A program made the position numbers and the translations under genes. 64,000 bases of DNA from Mesorhizobium sp. PAMC28654 (lineage in GTDB: Bacteria > Pseudomonadota > Alphaproteobacteria > Rhizobiales > Rhizobiaceae), in the NCBI RefSeq assembly GCF_020616515.1, contig NZ_CP085135.1, positions 4,278,001-4,342,000 of the forward strand, in the 5' to 3' direction. Within the stretch, counting starts at the first letter, position 1, and the number at the start of each line of letters is the position of its first letter. The notes beneath the pieces were generated by a model that saw only the letters and a list, made by a program, of their open reading frames with translations, made no database searches and was not told the origin of the DNA. Shown here piece by piece: positions 26,263-36,985 of the stretch.

Positions 26263-27627
26263 CTAGGCCAATGTTTTAGACACCGGAGAAGGAGGCAGCT
26301 TTATCGCTTCCACCAAGGCCCGCTTTGCATCGGCGGAGCTTGGCCCTGGGTAGTGCTTCATGGTCAACTTGAGGAAATCCTTCACGCCTTCGTCGTCGTG
26401 CCCCACCACATCTGCGATGGTCCATGGGGAGTATCCGGCATCCGGTGCGTCCAGGCGGTCACGCGCCACCATGCAGAACCAGCGGCGGAACGAGTGGAAG
26501 TCAACGTTGGACTTGGCCTTCCCGTTGGGCCGCTCATCCACCCCCACCTTCCGGCGATACCGGGTGAATGCCTTAGACGCTGGGTCCGATCTGGTATCCC
26601 TGGACTTGGGCGTCTCGGGAAGGCCGTCGATGAGGAAGGTGCCGGGTGTCTTACCCTCCGAGCGGGCCGCGACGATCTCCCCCAAGTCGCTGTGGATGGG
26701 AATGTCGCGGCGGGCGTTGGCGGTCTTGCCGTGGCGAACCGTGAAGCTGGACTCCAAGCAGTCTCCCACCCGGAGTTGGCATATCTCCTCCAGCCTCATC
26801 CCACTTAATGCGGCAATGCGCATCAAGTCCGCCATATAGTCACTGGGCGGGGCCTGGAGGTGCTCCGCAACGTCGCTATGGATGAGCGTGGCGACCTCTG
26901 GTGCGGTATAAGGCCTCTTGCCCTTGTCCAGTTCATGGTCGGCGCTCGGGCGGGCCTTGTTGGGCAGCTCCTGGTCAACCCAAGGGTTCTCGTCCACATG
27001 GCCGCGCATCTTGAGCCACTTCCAGTATTCGCGAAGGAACCCCAGGTAAGCGGCCACCTTGTCGCGGCTGCGCCCGGTCCCCAGGCTCTCGTCTATGAAG
27101 CGTCCGGCCTTCTTGCGGTCCATCATGTCGATAAAGGGGGAGAAGTGATTGGCCTTCATCCACGCCTCCAGCCACCCTAGGACCCGGAGGAAGTCGCCGC
27201 TGGACTTCTTGCGGTATGTTGCCTTGTAGGCGATGAAGGCTTCGGCGTGGTGATCGAGCGGGGTAAACATGCCTAGCGCCACCTCAGCAAACTCGGTCGC
27301 GGCCCTCGGCCCTCTAAGCTCTGCGATCTCCTCCGCCCGCTCCTCGATTTGGTCCCGAAGGTTTTCCGTCCTGTTGCGGATGCGAAGCCGCAATGCCTCC
27401 GCCCCGTGTGAGTCACCTTTGGCGAGTGCTCGCCTGGCCTCCTCAATCGTAGACCTCATGCCATCCACGATTTGCCCTTTTCGCCTGTTGGCCTGAGATA
27501 GATCAGAGGTATGGAGCGGCTGAATAAGTTGGGCTGTGCCGAGAATTGAGCGCACATGATCTGGCACTCGGACTCGGACACGCCACTGCTTGCCGTGCCA
27601 TTGAAGGTGGTCCGTTAGCTTTGGCAA
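26263..27627 (-). CDS. Tyrosine recombinase/integrase, island type
   Basis: A 454-residue phage integrase family protein, unrelated in sequence to the first integrase. The N-terminal part (HGKQWRVRVRVPDHVRSILG) is an arm-binding region, then a SAM-like core-binding domain. The catalytic domain shows Arg in ALSGMRLEEIC, His-x-x-Arg in HSFRRWF, His in VGHDDEG and Tyr in MKHYPGPS. Its start codon lies about 100 bp from a tRNA-Ser 3'-end remnant, the usual int-next-to-att arrangement. It is probably the recombinase that brought the 20-27 kb segment. Confidence 0.9.
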   Translation of the reverse strand: MPKLTDHLQWHGKQWRVRVRVPDHVRSILGTAQLIQPLHTSDLSQANRRKGQIVDGMRSTIEEARRALAKGDSHGAEALRLRIRNRTENLRDQIEERAEEIAELRGPRAATEFAEVALGMFTPLDHHAEAFIAYKATYRKKSSGDFLRVLGWLEAWMKANHFSPFIDMMDRKKAGRFIDESLGTGRSRDKVAAYLGFLREYWKWLKMRGHVDENPWVDQELPNKARPSADHELDKGKRPYTAPEVATLIHSDVAEHLQAPPSDYMADLMRIAALSGMRLEEICQLRVGDCLESSFTVRHGKTANARRDIPIHSDLGEIVAARSEGKTPGTFLIDGLPETPKSRDTRSDPASKAFTRYRRKVGVDERPNGKAKSNVDFHSFRRWFCMVARDRLDAPDAGYSPWTIADVVGHDDEGVKDFLKLTMKHYPGPSSADAKRALVEAIKLPPSPVSKTLA

Positions 27628-27724
27628 TTCGCCTCTCCTATGTCCCAGCGTTGTGTCCCACCGAGATACTCCAGAGGCTTATAAGTCAAGGGGTGCAAGG
27701 GGTCTAGAGCGCTGGAGGAGAGTG

Positions 27725-27741
27725 TCCCTCCCTCTCCGCCA
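27725..27741 (+). other. Attachment-site scar: 3' end of a tRNA-Ser
   Basis: TCCCTCCCTCTCCGCCA is the expected 3' terminus of a bacterial tRNA-Ser including CCA. The 5' part of the tRNA is missing: no GGAGAG acceptor strand occurs at the right distance. It therefore looks like an att core left by integration, next to the integrase ending the island. Elsewhere in the gene-free stretch 27628-27952 I see no coding signal. Confidence 0.65.
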
Positions 27742-27952
27742 TTCCCTTCACCCAGGATACCGCACCGTTGCTCGTTGATCAGATTGCCGAGGCGATCCCC
27801 TCAGCTTCAATGCGACCGTGCAGCTTCCGGGCATAGGCAGCCTGCCCAGCGCCGGCTATCGCGTTCACCCCCTGCTCCAAGGGGCCTACAGTCAAGGCCG
27901 GTTCATATTTCCGCATTCGACGGGGACCGATACCATAGCAGCCGGTCCGTGG

Positions 27953-28174
27953 TCATGGCTTGCGGCGCAACCAGCGCGTCGGCAAATAGGACGACAACAG
28001 CGCGCCCGCCATTACAAGAAACACTGCAATGTCAGAGTGGCGACGATAAGCCGACGTGACCGACGAGACTGATTTTTTGCCATTCGCCACGGAAGACTTA
28101 TTTCTATGGAATCGGCAGAACGCCCACCCCAGAAATACGCAGATCAAAAAGAAAGCACTAAACCAGATAAACAT
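27953..28174 (-). CDS. Small membrane protein, unknown
   Basis: A 73-residue protein with two hydrophobic segments (MFIWFSAFFLICVFLGWAF at the N-terminus and IAVFLVMAGALLSSYLP near the C-terminus) separated by a basic loop. GGGGAG lies 5 bases before the ATG. No family recognised. Confidence 0.45.
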   Translation of the reverse strand: MFIWFSAFFLICVFLGWAFCRFHRNKSSVANGKKSVSSVTSAYRRHSDIAVFLVMAGALLSSYLPTRWLRRKP

Positions 28175-28350
28175 TACAGCTCCCCAGCCTGCAATCGGGA
28201 TAACACAGATGGGGCTGTTGTAAACAGTGTGACTACCGGGGCAGCAAGACTTCGTCGTTCAAGCCGACTGTCTTGCTGCTGGCAAGGCTTGCACGCGTGC
28301 CCATTTCGACAGCCGCAAGTTTGTCGATCATCCTCCGATAAGGAAAACCA

Positions 28351-28464
28351 ATGGACATGGCGAAATTCTTCGCCGGCCTGCTTTCGCGCGGATCTGGCGT
28401 GTTCGGCACGTCGCATTCAGTGGCCCAGGTTGACGCAACAGAGCGCATCGTAGAAGTGGGCTAG
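28351..28464 (+). CDS. Possible 37-aa protein
   Basis: A short frame starting MDMAKFFAGLLSRG with GVFGTSHSVAQVDATERI downstream; AAGGAAAA precedes it. The pattern of an amphipathic N-terminal helix is plausible for a small peptide, but overlapping antisense frames exist and codon use is not decisive. Confidence 0.3.
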   Translation: MDMAKFFAGLLSRGSGVFGTSHSVAQVDATERIVEVG

Positions 28465-28735
28465 GCACGAGGCATCTCGCTTTCGGCTCGCCAATATGCT
28501 GGCCACGGCACTACGAGACAGGCGCGTCGATGAAGCGGTCCGCATTGACCTTGCAGCGCTTCAACGGCGCATCGCCCTGCATGCCGAGCGACCGTCTTGA
28601 CGATGGCGTGCAAATGGCTCTGCGCCTCACCGGTGGTGCTGGTCACCTTCCGTCGAGATGGCCGACGGAAATCGAGCCGGCTTAACGACAGGGTTGGTTT
28701 CCAGGCGATCCAACTCGAGCGCGGTCGACGGGCTA

Positions 28736-29209
28736 TCAATACCGGGGCCTTTTGTCGGAGACCACGACGAGCCTTCCTCCAACATTCTGGCACCGTTTGC
28801 ATACCAGCTTCGATGCCAGCCGCCTTTCGGTGGGGAAATCATAGTGCGTGCCGTAGATCTCGATCAGGCCATCGAGATCAAGCGAGCGCAGATGACCACA
28901 ACGGGGATTGCCGCAATATGCGCTAAGGCCCATTCCCTGGTCGCGAAGCTCGCCAAGTTTCATGGGCTGAACGACCGGCAGAACAATGGCCGCCGGCTCC
29001 GCTGGATTTGCCACCGCCACAAGCACAGGCCTTCGAATTTCTGCCCGGTCGATGGCGCCGATCGCGTGGACAGCCTTGTCTTCGGCCACGCCTATGAGGG
29101 AATCGATTTCTTTCATTGCTTCGACATGCCCGCAGGCAAAGAGTGCCCTTCGCAGCACGTGCAACGCATCTCTTGTTTCACAAAGTGTCGTCCGGAGGGT
29201 TAGAGGCAT
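28736..29209 (-). CDS. Small zinc-ribbon-like protein
   Basis: A 157-residue protein. The C-terminal half contains CGNPRCGHLRSLDLDGLIEIYG and VCKRCQNVGGRLVVV, two CxxxxC/CxxC pairs that look like a zinc ribbon common in small rhizobial proteins. The N-terminal half (LCETRDALHVLRRALFACG, EIDSLIGVAEDKAVHAIG) is helical. It starts 7 bp after the DUF982 gene stop on the same strand, forming a two-gene unit. Function unknown. Confidence 0.55.
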   Translation of the reverse strand: MPLTLRTTLCETRDALHVLRRALFACGHVEAMKEIDSLIGVAEDKAVHAIGAIDRAEIRRPVLVAVANPAEPAAIVLPVVQPMKLGELRDQGMGLSAYCGNPRCGHLRSLDLDGLIEIYGTHYDFPTERRLASKLVCKRCQNVGGRLVVVSDKRPRY

Positions 29210-29216
29210 TTCGCGC

Positions 29217-29477
29217 TCAATTCTTCATATAGCTATCGGGCAGACAATCTGCTTCGAGCGCCGCCGCAATGAAGGCTCGGTGTACGTCCCTCGTGCTGCA
29301 ACGCCCCACCCTTTCTCCCACCAAGGCCGCGAGCGCGGCCAAGAACATCGGGCCATCGGATGGCCAGTCGTTCGCCAAAGCATCGGCCATTTGAGGAAGT
29401 GTGCAAAAGATCGATATGGTGCCGTCACTGTTCTCGACGGGGATTCCGGAAAACATATTAGGTTGGCTGACTGTCAT
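29217..29477 (-). CDS. DUF982 family protein
   Basis: An 86-residue protein matching the rhizobial DUF982 pattern: an initial beta part (FSGIPVENSDGTISIFCTLPQMADALANDWPSDG) and a helical end with ARxAFIxAAxEA-like text (VHRAFIAAALEADCLPD). GGGAG lies 7 bases before the ATG. DUF982 genes are abundant on rhizobial plasmids and islands and have no known function. An AT-rich stretch of about 200 bp upstream probably holds the promoter. Confidence 0.7.
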   Translation of the reverse strand: MTVSQPNMFSGIPVENSDGTISIFCTLPQMADALANDWPSDGPMFLAALAALVGERVGRCSTRDVHRAFIAAALEADCLPDSYMKN

Positions 29478-29746
29478 TGCATAGCTCCCGCTCGGGCGGG
29501 AGAATGTTAAGCGCTCTCAAGCATCAGCGCCCATACACTGGCTGATGACAAATCTATTTGAGCACTTAAACAAAACGCCGTCTATTAACTATGACGTATT
29601 GCGTAGACAAAACACTCTTTTCGGGTTTCATTTTAGTTTGCATGGACGCACGGCAGAAATGAGTGTAGACTAAATTTGGCTGTTCTGGCTAGACCACCAT
29701 TTTAGGCACCGCTGCGCGGTCGCCTTCAGGCCGATGCGGATCGGCG

Positions 29747-29886
29747 CGCGGCGATTGCGCTCAGAAAAACCCGCCGAACCTCTTGAGCGTCGCCGCCCGA
29801 CGCCATTCACCCCGGCGAAAGCGTCGAGGTCGCGCGAGCAGCGTTCCGCCATGTCGATCAGGGTGCGATCGGAGAACACCCCACAG
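29747..29886 (-). pseudogene. Diverged second copy of the recQ 3' end
   Basis: This 140-bp stretch aligns with the 3' end of recQ at 32790-32930. The minus strand encodes VFSDRTLIDMAERCSRDLDAFAGVNGVG, versus ..CPRDLDAFAEVNGVG in the intact gene, followed by a frameshifted remainder. It is a relic of another recQ or of a partial duplication flanking the acyltransferase segment. Confidence 0.7.
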
Positions 29887-29908
29887 GCGCTCTGAGAGGC
29901 CGCCAAAC

Positions 29909-30241
29909 TCAAATGCCGGTGAGGGCTAGAGATTTGCGTACGCGATAATTCAGATAGCTGAACTGAGCGGAAAGCGGCAAATCGATCCGGTAAGGGCGAA
30001 GATGAGCGGACCAAAGGGCCTGATCTCCCTTCCAAGCGTCAGCGCCCTCGGGACCATCGCCTTCAGGGCCGGCGAGCAGTTCGAATTGCTTTGCTGGGCA
30101 CCGATCAGCGATCAGACCCGACAAGGATCTGAAATCCTGGGCCGACAGCGGTTTGCCGAAGACGAACAGTGTCGAGTGGCTGTTGTCCAGCGCACGCCTC
30201 GTTTCGTCACACCATCCATCGTGCGATGCCCGCGCTTTCAC
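29909..30241 (-). CDS. Hypothetical protein, 110 aa, possibly a fragment
   Basis: GTG-started frame with protein-like composition (SHSTLFVFGKPLSAQDFRSLSGLIADRCPAKQFELLAG, LRPYRIDLPLSAQFSYLNYRVRKSLALTGI). There is no clear ribosome site, and the frame ends next to the recQ relic, so it may be the 3' part of a larger lost gene. No family recognised. Confidence 0.3.
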   Translation of the reverse strand: MKARASHDGWCDETRRALDNSHSTLFVFGKPLSAQDFRSLSGLIADRCPAKQFELLAGPEGDGPEGADAWKGDQALWSAHLRPYRIDLPLSAQFSYLNYRVRKSLALTGI

Positions 30242-30582
30242 GTCAAACGCCAGTCGCTACACAGTTTTCATGGACAGAGGCCAGGATCTCTCGACGTCAG
30301 CCAAGAGAAGTTCCGTGGGATCAATTCCAGAGAACCAATGCTGAGGTGTCGCCGGCGAAGAACAAGGAGTGGGACAATTTTTCCTGTCCTCACTCATCCT
30401 ATTTTCGCAGGAGCACGGGCTAACGATCGAACCCCATGATTCGCCCATCATCGACTTAAGCTTGTTTGTGTTTTTTTCATTCTCGATACGAGAGCATTAT
30501 GCCAGCATATTATGCGCAATGGTTGTTGTTATTTATTTAGAAATGCCTAGAAACGAGCCTGTCGGCAATTGGTAACAAGTAT
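30242..30582. other. AT-rich leader upstream of acyltransferase
   Basis: About 340 bases without a supported gene. From 30450 the sequence is markedly AT-rich (TTTGTGTTTTTTTCATT, TTATTTATTTAG), unlike the surrounding DNA, and likely contains the promoter of the acyltransferase gene. The base composition suggests acquired DNA. Confidence 0.35.
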
Positions 30583-32595
30583 TTGAGCACGTCTAAATTT
30601 TGTCCCGAGATTCAGGGACTGCGCGCAATCGCTGTCTGTTTGGTCGCAGTGTTCCACGTCTGGCCGTCTCTGGTCCCCGGCGGTTATGTCGGCGTCGATG
30701 TATTTTTTGTCATTTCCGGGTATCTCATCACCGGCGTTCTGGTGCGGGAAGGCGAGCAAACCGGCCAGATAGACCTCATCGCGTTTTACACCAGGCGGGC
30801 GCGCCGGCTTCTGCCGATGGCGATGCTGGTGCTTCTGCTCGTCGGCGTGCTGACGCCAATATACCTTCCGGCGGTACAGTGGGTCGACGGCACCGTCGAC
30901 TTGGCCTTCAGCGCCTTCCAACTGGAGAACTGGCATCTGGCCGCGCAGTCGGTCGACTATCTGGCCATGTATAACGCGCCGAGCCCGGTGCAACATTATT
31001 GGTCACTGTCGGTCGAAGAGCAATTCTACATCGTCTGGCCCGGCTTGATCGTTGCCGGATTGTGGATGTCGCGGGTGTTCGGCATGTCGTCACGAACCAT
31101 GCTCCTCGTCCTGTTTGGAGCCATCGTCGCTGCCTCGCTTGCCGCCTCGGTCTGGCTGACCGCCACCAATCCAGCCTCGGCTTATTTTGTCACCCATACC
31201 CGGATTTGGGAGCTTGGCCTTGGAGGCCTCGTCGCACTCTGGATGCCCGCGCTCGGCGAAGGGGTGCGCCGTCTCTTCGGCTTTGTCGGCGTCGCGGCGA
31301 TCCTCGGGGCTGCCTTCGTCCTCTCCAGCAAAACGCCCTTCCCCGGCTATGCCGCGTTGCTGCCGACATTGGCAACCGTGTTGGTGGTTCTCTCGGGACA
31401 AAGCCGATCACTACTCAGCGTCTTTGCCTTCCTGAAAACGCGACCGCTTCAGTTCCTCGGCGACATCTCCTATTCCCTCTATCTCTGGCATTGGCCGATC
31501 ATTGTCTTTGTCTCGTGGCAAACAGGCGGCGCGATAAGTTCGGCGGTCGGCCTCGCCATTCTTGCCGCAAGCATGGGTCTGGCTGCCGTTTCAAAGGTTC
31601 ATGTCGAGGATCGTTTCCGGTCGCCGCGGCCGTCACAATCACGGCCGGCACAATCGCTGCGTCACCGGCTCGCCGGACTGGCCGCTGCCTTGGTCGCCGT
31701 TCCGCTTGTTGCGCTTGTCGGATTGGGCGCTGTCCGCATTGCCATTGCGCAAGAGAGAGCATTCATCTCTGGCAACTCGGACGACTATCCGGGCGCCAGT
31801 TCATTGTTCACCACCAAGCCCGTGCCGGATGTGAAGGCCTTCGCGCCACCGTTGGCACTGTTAAAAAGGGACGTTCCGCCCACGGATGCCTGCCGTCTTA
31901 CCTCTTTTGAGGTCGAGCCTGTTGGCTGCCAGTTTGGCGACCGAAACGGCAGCTTCAAGGTTTTTCTGGTCGGCGATTCGCACGCCGAGCAGTGGGTCCC
32001 GGCACTTGAAAGAGTGGCCAAGGATCGTGGCTGGAACGCTATGAGTTTTACAAAACCTGCCTGCCCGCTATTTACGGCCATGCTGATGTTCAGGGATCGC
32101 CCCTATGATGAATGCCTGACCTGGGGGCGGCGCATACTGGAGATCGTTCAGCGAGAAAATCCTGATGTCATCATTCTGGGGCAGTGGATAGCGTCGCGGG
32201 TTTACCCACTGGAAGGGGCGGTGCAGGTACCCATCAGTGCAACGCTGGTGCAATTGTGGCGCGGCCTCGAGGCAATGGGTACGAAGGTGATCGTCATCGC
32301 CGATACACCGGACTGGGGAGCGACACGACTTGGGGATTGCCTGGCGAAAGACCGGCACTGTTCCATCCCCCACGTTGCCCGCCCTGATCCGCTGGTCTTT
32401 GCCCATCAGCTCTACCCGCATGTGGCAATGATCGACTTCAACGACGTCATCTGCCCCAATGAGCGTTGTCCCGCGGTTATTGGCAACGTCGTCGTCTGGC
32501 GTGACGAAGGTCATCTGAGCGCAACCTATACACGCTCGATGGCCGCTGTCTTTGGCCGACGCCTCGATGCCGCTATCGCCAGATCTTCTGACTAG
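30583..32595 (+). CDS. OafA/YrhL-type acyltransferase with C-terminal SGNH domain
   Basis: A 670-residue membrane O-acyltransferase. Residues ~5-350 form the acyltransferase-3 domain of about 10 helices, with EIQGLRAIAVCLVAVFHVWP (conserved R-x and H), GGYVGVDVFFVISGYLITG and YWSLSVEEQFYIVWP. Residues ~430-665 are a periplasmic SGNH-like domain with FLVGDSHAEQW and a terminal DEGHLSATYTRSM (Ser and Asp/His of the hydrolase-like site). Such proteins O-acetylate surface polysaccharides or Nod-type glycans. It starts with TTG at 30583, the only start ahead of the conserved motif. It lies alone between the two recQ 3' ends. Confidence 0.85.
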   Translation: MSTSKFCPEIQGLRAIAVCLVAVFHVWPSLVPGGYVGVDVFFVISGYLITGVLVREGEQTGQIDLIAFYTRRARRLLPMAMLVLLLVGVLTPIYLPAVQWVDGTVDLAFSAFQLENWHLAAQSVDYLAMYNAPSPVQHYWSLSVEEQFYIVWPGLIVAGLWMSRVFGMSSRTMLLVLFGAIVAASLAASVWLTATNPASAYFVTHTRIWELGLGGLVALWMPALGEGVRRLFGFVGVAAILGAAFVLSSKTPFPGYAALLPTLATVLVVLSGQSRSLLSVFAFLKTRPLQFLGDISYSLYLWHWPIIVFVSWQTGGAISSAVGLAILAASMGLAAVSKVHVEDRFRSPRPSQSRPAQSLRHRLAGLAAALVAVPLVALVGLGAVRIAIAQERAFISGNSDDYPGASSLFTTKPVPDVKAFAPPLALLKRDVPPTDACRLTSFEVEPVGCQFGDRNGSFKVFLVGDSHAEQWVPALERVAKDRGWNAMSFTKPACPLFTAMLMFRDRPYDECLTWGRRILEIVQRENPDVIILGQWIASRVYPLEGAVQVPISATLVQLWRGLEAMGTKVIVIADTPDWGATRLGDCLAKDRHCSIPHVARPDPLVFAHQLYPHVAMIDFNDVICPNERCPAVIGNVVVWRDEGHLSATYTRSMAAVFGRRLDAAIARSSD

Positions 32596-32766
32596 GCGGT
32601 TTTCGTTCGGCAACCATTCCGGCGCAAGCTGATTAAATCGCGGTTTTGCGGGTTGGTTCATGCTTTCGATCGTGCCGTGTCGAGGACCGATCGGGCGCCT
32701 GTCCAAGCTTTCGGCATCAGTGGCATCGCTTGATGCCAGGTTGTTATTTCAGTGTCTCTCGCGTTC

Positions 32767-34605
<1,839 letters not shown>

Positions 34606-34882
34606 CAGGAAAAAACGACCGGCACTGCTGTGCAGCGGTCTCGGGCAGGAATCGTTCTGCGCGGTTTGGCGAGGACGAGGAAACGGGTCAAGGAGGCACT
34701 CCGCGTGGTGCATCGCAGTAGCGCAGCCGCCATCGAACCACAACCTTGGCCACGCTGACCGCACCTGCAGTAGGTGATAATTCGAACACGGACGTGTCAA
34801 TTTCCGTCGATGACGCAGATGCCGAAATGGGGGGGGCGATGTTTACCCGCCAGGAATCGGCGAGTGGTTCGCCCCGAAAAGA

Positions 34883-35323
34883 TCATTCCCGGCTGCTACT
34901 TCTTTCCAGTTCATCATAGTAGCTCTGCGCAGCCTTGTCTTTTGAGAGACGGTACGCGGCGGAGCGCCCGGCAAACTCGGACTTGAGGCTTGCTGAAAAT
35001 TGCAACGCGTAAAGACAGTATGCGGACAGACTCGCTAGCAGCAAGATAACCGCACCACTCGCCCTGCCATCGGAAATGGCAATGACTCCTATTAGCCCTT
35101 CCAACAGAAAGGCGAAAGCAGACATCACCGTAAGAAAGATTTTGGCGGCGTTTGAGCCCTTGCTGAAATAATACGCGCCGATCGCATAAGCCACACTTGA
35201 AAGGGTGGTCCCGATATTCGGGGATTTCCCAAAAATCAGTAGAGTGATCGCGGATAGTATCCCGATCGCCCCCACCAGGAAGTAGAAGCCGGCTATTGCC
35301 CGTATGTGATTTGTTCCGCTCAT
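34883..35323 (-). CDS. Four-helix integral membrane protein, unknown
   Basis: A 146-residue protein with four hydrophobic segments (IAGFYFLVGAIGILSAITLLIF, LSSVAYAIGAYYF, IFLTVMSAFAFLLEGLIGVIAI, AVILLLASLSAYCLYAL) and a charged C-terminus. GGGGGGAG lies two bases before the ATG. No family recognised. It stands alone, divergent from the aldehyde dehydrogenase gene. Confidence 0.6.
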   Translation of the reverse strand: MSGTNHIRAIAGFYFLVGAIGILSAITLLIFGKSPNIGTTLSSVAYAIGAYYFSKGSNAAKIFLTVMSAFAFLLEGLIGVIAISDGRASGAVILLLASLSAYCLYALQFSASLKSEFAGRSAAYRLSKDKAAQSYYDELERSSSRE

Positions 35324-35566
35324 GTCTCCCCCCGTATGCCGTCCATGATTTTCATCAGCCGAATGACCGCGACAAGCAGAGACCCGACCATTGGCGTGTG
35401 GGAAACTGGCAATTCTCGTATAAGATGTAAAGATACGCCATGCACCAATTGGTATAATTGTCTAAAAACGCCGGCCGCGAGGCATCCTTTCCGGGCGAAG
35501 CGAACCTTGCTGGATTCTTCCCGGTTGCGCGATGTAAGCTTGCCCCAAAACCGGCCGGAGGGCGCA

Positions 35567-36985
35567 ATGCTGCAGACCAGACAGGATGCCCTGCGCGAAC
35601 GCTTCGACTTGCAGCGCTCAGCCTTCGAAGCACAGCCCTTTCCGGACCTTGGTGTCCGAAAGGACCGCCTCACGCGCCTGCTCGCGCTCACCGAAAAGCA
35701 TGAGGCCGACATCTGTTCGGCGATCGACGCCGATTTTGGCGGCCGGTCGACCCATGAGACACGTCTTGCCGAACTCTTCGTCGTGCGCGCGGGCATCAGA
35801 CACGCGCTGGCGCATATGCGAGGCTGGATGCGGGAGCGTCGTGTGGCCACCAGCCTGCCGTTCCTGCCCGGCAGAAATCGCCTCGTCCCGCAGCCACTCG
35901 GCGTCATCGGCATCGTCTCGCCCTGGAACTATCCGTTCCAGCTTGGCGTCGCGCCTGCGACCGCGGCCCTTGCCGCCGGCAACCGGGTGCTCATAAAACC
36001 TTCCGAACTGACGCCCGGCTTCTCCGCGTTGCTGGCGGATCTGTTCGGCCGATACTTCGCCCCGGACGAAGCAAGTGTCGTCACCGGCGATGCCGAGATG
36101 GGAAAGGCATTCGTGTCACTGCCTTTCGATCATCTGCTGTTCACCGGCTCGACCGCCGTCGGCCGCCAGGTCGCGATGGCAGCGGCCGCCAACCTGACTC
36201 CGGTCACGCTCGAACTCGGCGGCAAATCGCCGGCGATCTTCGATCCGTCATGCGACCTCGACGCGGCGGTATCCAGCGTCGCCTATGGCAAGCTGCTCAA
36301 CGCCGGGCAGACCTGTATTGCGCCGGACTATCTGCTGGTACCGAAGGGACAGGCCGAAGTCGTCGCCGCCAAGCTTGCAACCGCCGTGGCGCGGCTCTAC
36401 CCGACCTTGCGGGATAACCCCGACTATACGTCCATCATCAGCGACCGGCACCACCAGCGCCTGCGCGACATGATCGCCGAGGCCCGCGATGCCGGCGCTG
36501 ATATTGTCGAGGTCAACCCGGCCGGCGAGAATTTCGACGCGACCCGCAAGATGCCACCGACCCTGGTCCGCAACGCCAATCCCAACCTGCGGCTGATGCG
36601 CGAAGAAATCTTCGGGCCGGTGCTGCTTATCCTCGAATACACAGGAATCGACGACGCCATCGACCATGTGAACCGGGCCGATCGGCCGCTGGCGCTCTAT
36701 TGGTTCGGGCGCGATGCCGGCAATCGACAACGAATCCTTCGCGAGACCATCGCCGGCGGCGTGACGATCAACGACTGCATGCTGCACCTGGTGCAGGAGA
36801 ACCAGCCCTTCGGCGGTGTCGGCGCCAGCGGCATGGGCGCCTATCACGGCGAATGGGGATTTCGCACCTTCAGCAAGGAGAAGCCTGTCTTCCTGCAATC
36901 CAAGCTGAGTGCCGGCGGCCTCCTGCGTCCGCCCTACGGCAAGACCTTTGAGCGGCTCTATCGCTTGCTCAATCTGATCACCTGA
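35567..36985 (+). CDS. Aldehyde dehydrogenase, coniferyl-aldehyde-type
   Basis: A 472-residue NAD(P)-dependent aldehyde dehydrogenase. Visible motifs are SPWNYPFQLGVAP, the catalytic region LELGGKSPAIF and GQTCIAPDYLL (nucleophilic Cys), and EEIFGPVLLI. The short N-terminus and GQTCIAPDY resemble class-3-like and coniferyl aldehyde dehydrogenases. CGGAGGG precedes the ATG at 35567; the frame to 35306 is not translated. The gene converges on and overlaps the LacI regulator by 8 bp, so it is probably independent of the amide cluster. Confidence 0.88.
   Translation: MLQTRQDALRERFDLQRSAFEAQPFPDLGVRKDRLTRLLALTEKHEADICSAIDADFGGRSTHETRLAELFVVRAGIRHALAHMRGWMRERRVATSLPFLPGRNRLVPQPLGVIGIVSPWNYPFQLGVAPATAALAAGNRVLIKPSELTPGFSALLADLFGRYFAPDEASVVTGDAEMGKAFVSLPFDHLLFTGSTAVGRQVAMAAAANLTPVTLELGGKSPAIFDPSCDLDAAVSSVAYGKLLNAGQTCIAPDYLLVPKGQAEVVAAKLATAVARLYPTLRDNPDYTSIISDRHHQRLRDMIAEARDAGADIVEVNPAGENFDATRKMPPTLVRNANPNLRLMREEIFGPVLLILEYTGIDDAIDHVNRADRPLALYWFGRDAGNRQRILRETIAGGVTINDCMLHLVQENQPFGGVGASGMGAYHGEWGFRTFSKEKPVFLQSKLSAGGLLRPPYGKTFERLYRLLNLIT

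Noticed and set aside
28461-28802. Overlapping antisense frames 28.2-28.9 kb, both strands
   Set aside because: Low-complexity Arg/Ser composition typical of shadows in high G+C DNA; only the zinc-ribbon-like frame has protein motifs.
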